Shown here: positions 1-5,872 of the stretch, piece after piece
Layout: each line of letters starts with the position of its first letter
Position numbering within the stretch: position 1 is the stretch's first letter
Notes under the pieces: model-generated
What the model saw: the letters and a program-made list of their open reading frames with translations, nothing else
Told to the model about the DNA's origin: nothing
Database searches by the model: none
NCBI GenBank assembly: GCA_945788445.1
Contig: CALZMA010000037.1
Coordinates: 1 to 7,858, forward strand
DNA length: 7,858 bases
Direction of reading: 5' to 3'
Origin: an uncultured Bacteroidales bacterium
GTDB taxonomy: Bacteria > Bacteroidota > Bacteroidia > Bacteroidales > Bacteroidaceae
Translations under genes and position numbers: made by a program

Positions 1-291
1 GCCCGCCTCCAGCTGGCGCTGCAACACAATTTCCACAACGAGCACACCCGCCTCGAACGCGTGCCCCAACGGCTCGCGGGGGCCGTGGAGCGACGTTGCC
101 TCGGCGAAAGGCACCGCCTGCAGATCTGGAGGCACACCCTGCAGCTCGCTTCGCCCGACCGCATCCTGCAACTGGGCTACACGCTGACGCTCAGCGGGGG
201 CAGGGTGGTGCGCGACCCCGCCGGGCTGGCCCCGGGCGACAAGCTCGAAACCCGTTTTGCGGGAGGCACGGTGCATTCGGTAGTGGAGTAA
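1..291 (+). CDS. xseA: Exodeoxyribonuclease VII large subunit, C-terminal fragment
   Basis: The gene enters from the left edge in frame 1, so only the last 96 residues are visible; a full family member is about 400-450 residues. Exonuclease VII degrades single-stranded DNA in the cytoplasm and works as one XseA with several XseB subunits. The visible part has the charged helical stretch expected near the XseA C-terminus, followed by the family's closing segment: SPDRILQLGY (151-180; the common form is DPxxxLxRGY, so the Arg is a Leu here), then TLTLSGGRVV, then the beta-rich GDKLETRF...GGTVHSVVE end. The identification is supported by xseB following 69 nt later. There is no sign of damage. 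The start and catalytic core lie outside the window. Confidence 0.88.
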   Translation, partial: ARLQLALQHNFHNEHTRLERVPQRLAGAVERRCLGERHRLQIWRHTLQLASPDRILQLGYTLTLSGGRVVRDPAGLAPGDKLETRFAGGTVHSVVE

Positions 292-360
292 CGCCCGCCG
301 GCCGCCGCGCAGCCCAACCGCCGCCGCAAGTCCCATCTTTCCCCAACATATCCCCGCCCA

Positions 361-561
361 ATGGAACAACCGAAGAAATCCTACGAACAGAAGATACAGG
401 AACTGGAGCAGCTCGTGCAGCAAATCGAGAACCACTCGCTCCCCCTGGAACAGCTCGTGGCGAAGCTCCAGACTTCGCTGAAGCTCGTCGAAGACTGCGA
501 AAACGAACTCCAGCGCATCGAAGCCGATGCCAACCGACTTTTACAACATGAGCAAGAATAA
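361..561 (+). CDS. xseB: Exodeoxyribonuclease VII small subunit
   Basis: A 66-residue acidic, all-helical protein of the length usual for XseB (about 60-80). It has the family pattern: [17 protein letters not shown], then a short turn with [12 protein letters not shown], then a second helix with [13 protein letters not shown]. The two helices form the coiled-coil-like hairpin by which XseB packs on XseA and activates the nuclease. It lies 69 nt after xseA in the same direction, consistent with co-transcription and a fixed subunit ratio. Its last 14 nt overlap the start of trmB in another frame, suggesting translational coupling. No Shine-Dalgarno is visible before the ATG, which is normal for Bacteroidota. 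Confidence 0.9.
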   Translation: MEQPKKSYEQKIQELEQLVQQIENHSLPLEQLVAKLQTSLKLVEDCENELQRIEADANRLLQHEQE

Positions 562-1324
562 GCTATCGAAGTTTGCCGACATGGAAAGCTATCCCCATGT
601 CTTCCAAGCCGCCGCCGTGGCCACCGACCCCACTCCCTTCGAGTTGCGCGGACGGTGGAACGAGGCGTTTTTCCACAACTCCAACCCCATCGTGCTTGAG
701 CTCGGCTGCGGCCGCGGCGAATACACCGTGGGGCTCGCGCGCCTTTTCCCCGACAAGAACTTCATCGGCGTGGACATCAAGGGCGCGCGCATGTGGACCG
801 GAGCCACCGAGTCGCTCCAGGAGGGCCTCGCCAACGTGGCCTTCCTCCGCACCCACATCGAGTTTATCGACCGCTTCTTCGCCCCCGGCGAGGTGGCCGA
901 AATCTGGCTCACCTTCTCCGACCCCCAGATGAAGAAGGCCACGAAGCGACTCACCTCTACCTACTTCCTGGAGCGCTACCGCCGCTTCCTCGAGCCCGGC
1001 GGTACCGTACACCTCAAGACCGACAGCAACTTCCTCTTCACCTACACCCGCTGCATGGTCGAGGCCAACCGCCTGCCCGTGGCCTTCTCCACCGAAGACC
1101 TCTACCACACGCTCGCGGCCACCGAGGACGGGGAAGTGCGCTCCATCCTCGGCATTCAGACCTACTACGAGCAACAGTGGATTGCCCGCGGACTGACCAT
1201 CAAATACCTCAAGTTCCGCCTCCCCCGGGAGGGCGCGCTGCAAGAGCCCGACGTGGAAATCGAACTCGACGACTACCGCAGCTACAACCGCTCGAAGCGC
1301 TCGGGACTGGAGAAAAGCAAATAA
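548..1324 (+). CDS. trmB: tRNA (guanine-N7-)-methyltransferase TrmB (m7G46)
   Basis: A 258-residue SAM-dependent class I methyltransferase that makes 7-methylguanosine at position 46 in the tRNA variable loop. The SAM-binding loop is [10 protein letters not shown] (residues 50-59), the acidic ribose-binding position is in GVDIKG (Asp76), and the family motif is [12 protein letters not shown] (119-130) with its conserved Asp125. HLKTD (155-159) follows as the next family block. I chose the ATG at 548 because [19 protein letters not shown] is the typical Bacteroidota N-terminus; an in-frame ATG at 527 would add only seven residues inside xseB. It overlaps xseB by 14 nt. Compared with enterobacterial TrmB, the basic RHxxRR run after the DPW motif is reduced, and the C-terminal T-x-[FY]-E segment reads T-I-K-Y-L. 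I believe both are lineage features rather than damage. Confidence 0.93.
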   Translation: MSKNKLSKFADMESYPHVFQAAAVATDPTPFELRGRWNEAFFHNSNPIVLELGCGRGEYTVGLARLFPDKNFIGVDIKGARMWTGATESLQEGLANVAFLRTHIEFIDRFFAPGEVAEIWLTFSDPQMKKATKRLTSTYFLERYRRFLEPGGTVHLKTDSNFLFTYTRCMVEANRLPVAFSTEDLYHTLAATEDGEVRSILGIQTYYEQQWIARGLTIKYLKFRLPREGALQEPDVEIELDDYRSYNRSKRSGLEKSK

Positions 1325-1352
1325 GCGTTTCACCCCCTAACAACCCAATGCC

Positions 1353-1655
1353 ATGCTGAAACATATCGTCATGTGGAAATTCATCGACGGAGCGCACGAC
1401 CGCTCCTGCGCCGAACACGCCCTCTGGATGAAGGAACACCTCGAAGCCCTACAGGGCGTTGTACCCGAAATCATTCACATCGAAGTGGGCATCAACTCCA
1501 GCAAGAGTCCCATGGCCTACGACGCCGTGCTCACCCTCGTGGTCGAAGACGCCGAAGCCCTGCAGCGCTACCGCCTCCACCCCGAGCACCAGAAGATTTC
1601 GCAGTATTGCCACGAAGTGCGTTCCGCACGCACCGTGGTCGACTATATTATATAA
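1353..1655 (+). CDS. Dabb (stress-responsive A/B barrel) domain protein
   Basis: A 100-residue single-domain protein beginning MLKHIVMWKF, the hallmark first strand of the Dabb family (dimeric alpha-beta barrel, ferredoxin-like fold). The middle carries IHIEVGINS and YDAVLTLVVEDAEALQRYRLHPEHQKISQY, matching the family's central strands and the 'Y..HP.H' helix. It has no signal peptide or membrane segment, so it should be cytoplasmic. Family members form dimers; some are enzymes or stress-induced proteins, but most have no known substrate, and nothing here sets one. It lies 28 nt behind trmB and 46 nt before the Mrp gene on the same strand, so it is probably in the same transcript. The short ATG frame at 1348 stops after three codons, so 1353 is the natural start. 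Confidence 0.87.
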   Translation: MLKHIVMWKFIDGAHDRSCAEHALWMKEHLEALQGVVPEIIHIEVGINSSKSPMAYDAVLTLVVEDAEALQRYRLHPEHQKISQYCHEVRSARTVVDYII

Positions 1656-1701
1656 GGAGTGGCGCACGGCCCGCGCCGCCCCGTTTTCACCGTAACTGAA
1701 A

Positions 1702-2802
1702 ATGCAACTCTACCCTAAACTCATCACCGACGCCCTCGCCACCGTGCGCTACCCCGGCACGGGCAAGAACCTCATCGAGGCCGGCATGCTCGAAGACGAT
1801 TTGCGCATCGACGGCATGAGCGTCAGCTTCTCCCTCCTGTTTGAAAAATCCACCGACCCCTTCCTCAAGTCCGTGGTGAAGGCCGCCGAGGCCGCCATCC
1901 ACGCCTACGTCGACAAGGGCGTCGAAGTGACCATCCGCACCAAGAGCCTGCAGGCCGCACGCCCCGAACCGGGCAAGATGTTGCCCCAGGTGAAGAACGT
2001 GATTGCCGTGAGCTCCGGCAAGGGCGGCGTGGGCAAGAGCACCATTGCCGCCAACCTCGCCGTGGCCCTGGCCCGCCTCGGCTACAAGGTGGGCTTGCTC
2101 GACGCGGACATCTTCGGCCCCAGCGTGCCCAAGATGTTCCACACCGAGGCCGAGCGCATCTTTGCCGAAGAGCGCGACGGCCGCCAGCTCCTCATCCCCG
2201 TGATGAAGTACGGCGTGAAGATGCTTTCCATCGGCTACTTCGTCAATCCCGACACCGCCACCCTCTGGCGCGGCGGCATGGCCTCGAACGCCCTGAAGCA
2301 GCTCATCGCCGACGCCGACTGGGGCGAACTCGACTACTTCGTGCTCGACACCCCGCCGGGCACTTCCGACATCCACCTCACCCTGCTCCAGAACCTCGCC
2401 ATCACGGGGGCGGTCATCGTGAGCACGCCCCAGGCCGTGGCCCTCGCCGACGCGCGCAAGGGCATCGACATGTACCGCAACGAGAAGGTCGATGTGCCCA
2501 TCCTCGGCCTGGTGGAGAACATGGCCTGGTTCACGCCGGCCGAACTGCCCGGGAACCGCTACTACCTCTTCGGCCGCGAGGGCGTGAAGCGCCTGGCCGA
2601 GGAAATGGACGTGCCCCTCTTGGGACAAATACCCCTCGTGCAGAGCATCTGCGAGAGCGGCGACGCGGGCGAACCGGCCGCCGTGGCCGAAAACACGCTC
2701 ACGTCCGTGGCCTTCCTCGACCTGGCGCAGGCTGTGGTCGAGGCCACCGAGCGGCGCAACCGCGAGAAACCCGCCACGACCATTGTTGAAATGACCAAAT
2801 GA
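1702..2802 (+). CDS. mrp: Mrp/NBP35 (ApbC-like) P-loop ATPase, Fe-S cluster carrier family
   Basis: A 366-residue cytoplasmic ATPase of the Mrp/ApbC group, proposed carriers or assembly factors for iron-sulfur clusters. Residues about 1-85 match the small N-terminal domain (MIP18/DUF59 type). The ATPase domain has a deviant Walker A GKGGVGKST (106-114) with signature Lys107, the switch segment LLDADIFGPSVP (132-143), and DTPPGTSDIHLT (216-227). VENMAWFTP (271-279) is where most family members continue into a CxxC that binds the bridging Fe-S cluster at the dimer interface. Here it reads T-P-A-E-L-P-G-N with no cysteine; the only Cys in the protein is Cys317. From memory, Bacteroidota Mrp proteins commonly look like this, so it is probably a lineage trait. 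The gene is followed after 7 nt by the DUF2027-Smr gene. Confidence 0.92.
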   Translation: MQLYPKLITDALATVRYPGTGKNLIEAGMLEDDLRIDGMSVSFSLLFEKSTDPFLKSVVKAAEAAIHAYVDKGVEVTIRTKSLQAARPEPGKMLPQVKNVIAVSSGKGGVGKSTIAANLAVALARLGYKVGLLDADIFGPSVPKMFHTEAERIFAEERDGRQLLIPVMKYGVKMLSIGYFVNPDTATLWRGGMASNALKQLIADADWGELDYFVLDTPPGTSDIHLTLLQNLAITGAVIVSTPQAVALADARKGIDMYRNEKVDVPILGLVENMAWFTPAELPGNRYYLFGREGVKRLAEEMDVPLLGQIPLVQSICESGDAGEPAAVAENTLTSVAFLDLAQAVVEATERRNREKPATTIVEMTK

Positions 2803-2809
2803 CGCGCCG

Positions 2810-3913
2810 ATGAAGATTGGAGATAAAGTGCGCTTCCTCAACGACGTGGGGGGAGGCGTGGTGACGGGCTTCCAGGGAAAGGACGTGGTGCTCGTCACGG
2901 ACGAAGACGGCTTTGAGGTGCCCACGCTCGCGAAGGACGTGGTCGTCATCGAGACCGACAACTACAACATTCCCAAGAAAGAACTCAAGCCCAAGAAGAA
3001 GGCCCTGCCCGAGGCCGCGCCCGATGCGGAGGAGGAACCCGAAGAGGCCGACCTCGCCGACCTGCCGCTCAACTACAAGCCCCTCCCCCGCGAACGCCGC
3101 GGCGCGGAGGAGCTGAACCTCTTCCTCGCCTTCGTGCCGAAGAAGAAGGGGCAGGTGCCCGCCGAGGACTTAGAAATCTACCTGGTGAACGACTGCAACT
3201 ACTACGTGCGCTTCGCCCTCTTCCTCACCCTCGGGGACGTGACGGCACTCCGCCACGAGGGCGAACTCGCCCCGAACACGAAGCTCCCGCTCGAGACCCT
3301 CGCGAGCGGCGACCTGCAGGTGTGGGAGCACGTGCTCGTGCAGGCACTCAGCTATAAGCGCGACAAGGCGTGCAAACCGAAACTGCCCGTCCACGTGCCC
3401 TTGCGCCTCGACCTCTCGAAGTGCTACAAGAGCCAGGCTTACCGCGAAAGCCCCTTCTTCACGTCGCCCGCAGTGGTCTACGATCTCGTGCGCGACGACA
3501 AGCCCGTGCGCGGACTCCAGGTCGATGCCGATGCCTTGGCCGAGGCCATGCAGACACCGGCCGCAAAGCCTGCCCGCGCGGCCGAAGAACCCACAGCCGC
3601 TGAGCGACGCGCAGCCGCCAAGCGCGACCCGCAGGCCCCGCTCGAGGTGGACCTCCATGCCCACAGCCTGCTCGACACCCTCGTCGGCCTCCAGCCGGTG
3701 GACATCCTCGACTACCAGCTGAAGGTCTTCCGCGACGTGATGGAGCAGTACAAGCGCCGCCGCGGCCAGCGCATTGTCTTCATCCACGGCAAGGGCAACG
3801 GCGTGCTGCGCAAGGCCCTGCTCCACGAACTCCAGACGCGCTACCCCGAGGTGCGCTGCCAGGACGCTTCGTTCCGCGAGTACGGCTACGGGGCCACCCT
3901 CGTGACGCTCTGA
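2810..3913 (+). CDS. DUF2027 and Smr domain protein
   Basis: A 367-residue cytoplasmic protein with three parts. Residues 1-50 form a small beta domain (KIGDKVRFLNDVGGGVV...) resembling KOW/Tudor-like barrels. An acidic Pro/Glu linker (about 55-90) leads to a beta-rich middle (about 100-235) that I assign to DUF2027, a family seen mainly in Bacteroidota. An Ala-rich linker (about 240-275) leads to a C-terminal Smr domain with VDLHAH (280-285) and IHGKGNGVLR (325-334), the two family motifs. Smr domains in MutS2 and stand-alone proteins bind or cut nucleic acid, and some act on mRNA at stalled ribosomes; MutS2's ATPase part is absent here. It starts 7 nt after the mrp stop, so the two are likely translated together. 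The substrate is unknown. Confidence 0.88.
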   Translation: MKIGDKVRFLNDVGGGVVTGFQGKDVVLVTDEDGFEVPTLAKDVVVIETDNYNIPKKELKPKKKALPEAAPDAEEEPEEADLADLPLNYKPLPRERRGAEELNLFLAFVPKKKGQVPAEDLEIYLVNDCNYYVRFALFLTLGDVTALRHEGELAPNTKLPLETLASGDLQVWEHVLVQALSYKRDKACKPKLPVHVPLRLDLSKCYKSQAYRESPFFTSPAVVYDLVRDDKPVRGLQVDADALAEAMQTPAAKPARAAEEPTAAERRAAAKRDPQAPLEVDLHAHSLLDTLVGLQPVDILDYQLKVFRDVMEQYKRRRGQRIVFIHGKGNGVLRKALLHELQTRYPEVRCQDASFREYGYGATLVTL

Positions 3914-3940
3914 CCCGCGCGCCTCACCGCCCGGATTTTT

Positions 3941-3975
3941 ACATCAAACATTATACATTCAACTTTCAACATTCA
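3941..3975 (+). repeat. Five tandem 7-bp units running into the start codon
   Basis: Five consecutive heptamers with consensus ACATTCA fill 3941-3975. The third and fifth units are exact, the fourth has one mismatch, and the first two have two mismatches each. The final A of the last unit is the A of the ATG at 3975. The stretch is AT-rich in a GC-rich surrounding and forms the leader of the secreted protein gene. It probably gives an unstructured ribosome landing zone, which suits a phylum that rarely uses Shine-Dalgarno sequences. I see no clear -7/-33 promoter pair in 3914-3974. Confidence 0.6.
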
Positions 3976-5762
3976 TGAAGAAGTATCTACTTTGCCTCTT
4001 TGCCTTCCTGGCCTCGTTCGGCCTCACGGCCCAGGCCACTGAAGGCGACGACAACACCGTGACCCTCGGTTATTGCAACGGTCAGGCCGCTTCCGACGCC
4101 ACCATCCAGATCGGTAAGCGCGGCTGGCTCGAATGTGGCCTCCGCCTCTCCGCATCTGCCCTCCAGAACTATGCTGGCGGCGAACTGAAGGCCATCCGTG
4201 CCGCCATCGTCTCTCGCATGAACACCGACTCCCTCATCGTGTGGGTGCGCAAGGACCTCAACGGCGAGAACCTCGCCGAGAAGCTCATCCGCCGTTCGGG
4301 CACCACGCCCACCGTGCAGCAGGGCTGGAACGAAGTCTGGTTCGACGAGCCTTACCGGCTCCCCGCCGAAGCCCAGGACCTCTTTGTCGGCTTCTCCATC
4401 TACCAGAAGACCGGCGTGAAAATCATTTCCCAGGTTCAGCCCCCCGTGACCAACACCTCCTACTACCGCTTCAACGGCGGCACGTGGAACGATATCAGCG
4501 GCATGGGCGTGCTCAGCATCGAAGCCCTCGTGGGCGGCGACAACCTGCCCGACTACGAACTCGGCTTCCTCTCGGCCAGCATCAGTCCTGCACCGGGCAA
4601 GGGTTCCACGGCCATGAACGTGCAGCTCACCGCCCACAACTATGGCCTGCAGCCCGTCAGCGCTTTCCGCGTGAAGGCTTATGCCCCGGGCATCGATGCC
4701 GTTGAGGCCGACGTGGTGTGCGACATTCCCGCGGGGACTACCCAGGAATGCTCCTTCAGCTTCGACCCCGGCGTGGAGAGCAACGAATATACCGACTGGA
4801 CGGTGGAGCTCGTTTCCATCAGCGGCGGCGAGGATGCCCAGCCTGCCAACAACACGGTGAAGCCCGCCTTCTCCTTCCTCCGCAACGTGCTCATCGAGGA
4901 GTTTACCACGCTCCGCTGCCCCAACTGCCCGAGCATGGCCACCTTCCTCCACGACTTTCTGGCCGAAACGCCCTATGCCGACCGCATCTCCGTCATCGCG
5001 CACCACTCGGGCTACTACACCGACATGTACACCGTCAGCGCAGACTACGACTACCTCGGCTTCTACAGCGGCTCCATCTACGCGCCCTCGCTCATGATGA
5101 ACCGCCGCCCCATCTACCCCGAGTATGACAACCGCAACAACAAGGTGACGAACTTCATCCCCGGCTCTTACGAGGAGATGCAGGGCTACACCCAGACCGA
5201 GGTGGGCCGCGGCGCCGACGTGGTGATGGGCATGAGCCTCGCCTACAACGCCGACAGCACCCGCCTCACGGTGACTGTGGACGCGCGCAAGAACAGCAAC
5301 TACGCCACGCCCAACCCCTACATCAACGTGTTCCTCCTCGAGGACGACGTCTACACCCGCGACCAGTCCGGCGCGTACGGCGACTACTACCTCCAGCACA
5401 TTACCCGCGGCTACAACTCCTCTTGGGGCACGGCCGTAGCGTGGGACCAGAAGAATTTCACCTACACCTATAGCTTCGACCTCGACCCGGGCTGGGCCAA
5501 GGAGAACATGGAAGTGGTGTCGTTCATCTACAACTACGACTACTACAGCTTCACCAACCGCGAGGTGGACAACTGCGTGCGCGTGAAGCTCGCCGATGCG
5601 GGCAAGGACGTGACGGGCATCCGTCCCGCCGTACAGCCCCAGGGCCAGCTCACCGAAGTGGGCCGCTACGACCTCTCGGGCCGCCCCGTCACCAAAGCCC
5701 GCAAGGGCGTGCAGGTGGTTCGCTTCTCCGACGGCACAAGCAAGAAGGTGGTGGTTCCCTAA
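3975..5762 (+). CDS. Secreted Omp28-like thioredoxin-fold protein with T9SS-type C-terminal tail
   Basis: A 595-residue exported protein. Residues 1-21 are a type I signal peptide: MKK, a hydrophobic run, then cleavage after TAQA; there is no lipobox Cys. Residues about 27-185 form a beta-rich module with two cysteines (34, 54) and GWNEVWF, of the kind seen in Bacteroidales surface proteins. About 190-300 resembles a CARDB/Ig-like domain (ASISPAPGKGS, LTAHNYG). An Omp28-like core begins with VLIEEFTTLRCPNCP; its thioredoxin-type CPNC is at 315-318. Next comes a Tyr-rich beta region with INVFLLEDD. The last 34 residues (562-595), with YDLSGRPV and KGVQVVRFSDG, resemble the C-terminal modules that direct Bacteroidota proteins to type IX secretion and surface anchoring. 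This suggests a cell-surface or outer-membrane protein. Redox activity is possible but unproven, and the partner or substrate is unknown. Confidence 0.82.
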   Translation: MKKYLLCLFAFLASFGLTAQATEGDDNTVTLGYCNGQAASDATIQIGKRGWLECGLRLSASALQNYAGGELKAIRAAIVSRMNTDSLIVWVRKDLNGENLAEKLIRRSGTTPTVQQGWNEVWFDEPYRLPAEAQDLFVGFSIYQKTGVKIISQVQPPVTNTSYYRFNGGTWNDISGMGVLSIEALVGGDNLPDYELGFLSASISPAPGKGSTAMNVQLTAHNYGLQPVSAFRVKAYAPGIDAVEADVVCDIPAGTTQECSFSFDPGVESNEYTDWTVELVSISGGEDAQPANNTVKPAFSFLRNVLIEEFTTLRCPNCPSMATFLHDFLAETPYADRISVIAHHSGYYTDMYTVSADYDYLGFYSGSIYAPSLMMNRRPIYPEYDNRNNKVTNFIPGSYEEMQGYTQTEVGRGADVVMGMSLAYNADSTRLTVTVDARKNSNYATPNPYINVFLLEDDVYTRDQSGAYGDYYLQHITRGYNSSWGTAVAWDQKNFTYTYSFDLDPGWAKENMEVVSFIYNYDYYSFTNREVDNCVRVKLADAGKDVTGIRPAVQPQGQLTEVGRYDLSGRPVTKARKGVQVVRFSDGTSKKVVVP

Positions 5763-5793
5763 CCGCCCCTTCATTTTCCAAAAAGACAAGAAA

Positions 5794-5842
5794 AGCAGGA
5801 GCTTCAAGGCCGACAGACTGGCTGTCGCCTGAAGCTCCTGCT
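5794..5842. terminator. Convergent hairpin terminator
   Basis: The arms at 5794-5816 and 5822-5842 pair over 21 bp with two single-base bulges on the left arm (near 5807 and 5810) around a 5-nt loop, ACTGG. It sits between two convergent genes. On the minus strand the stem is followed by a U-rich run (TTTCTTGTCTTTTT, reading down from 5793), a good intrinsic terminator for the carboxyltransferase-like gene. On the plus strand the stem is followed only by alternating T and A, so termination of the Omp28-like gene there is less certain. Confidence 0.8.
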
Positions 5843-5872
5843 TCTATATATAATAAGGAGTGCGCCGCGGGC

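Noticed and set aside
527..547. An upstream ATG at 527 as the start of trmB
   Set aside because: It adds seven residues (MPTDFYN) from inside xseB with no family counterpart, whereas [12 protein letters not shown] from 548 fits the TrmB N-terminus of this phylum.
563..1333. A 256-residue open frame on the minus strand across trmB
   Set aside because: It is an antisense shadow of trmB, which carries all expected methyltransferase motifs on the plus strand.
1652..1661. ATAAGGAGTG after an AT-rich run at the end of the Dabb gene, also present at 5853-5862 after the convergent hairpin
   Set aside because: A shared 10-mer in a window of this size is expected by chance, and the GC-rich bases that follow differ in order. 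Without genome-wide counts I do not treat it as a repeat family.
1661..1687. A small GC hairpin (GGCGC, 7-nt loop, GCGCC) followed by TTTT before mrp, as a possible terminator
   Set aside because: The stem is only 5 bp, and a GC-rich gap separates it from a short T run. The genes on both sides look like one transcript.
1687..2961. A 424-residue open frame on the minus strand across the mrp gene
   Set aside because: It spans the antisense of mrp plus two intergenic joints, has shadow composition, and matches no protein family I recognise.
3987..5807. A 606-residue open frame on the minus strand opposite the Omp28-like gene
   Set aside because: It is antisense to a gene with a signal peptide and recognisable domains. 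Its composition (very rich in Val, Ala, Gly, His and Glu) is what GC-rich codon bias produces on the opposite strand. It has no family motif or upstream signal.
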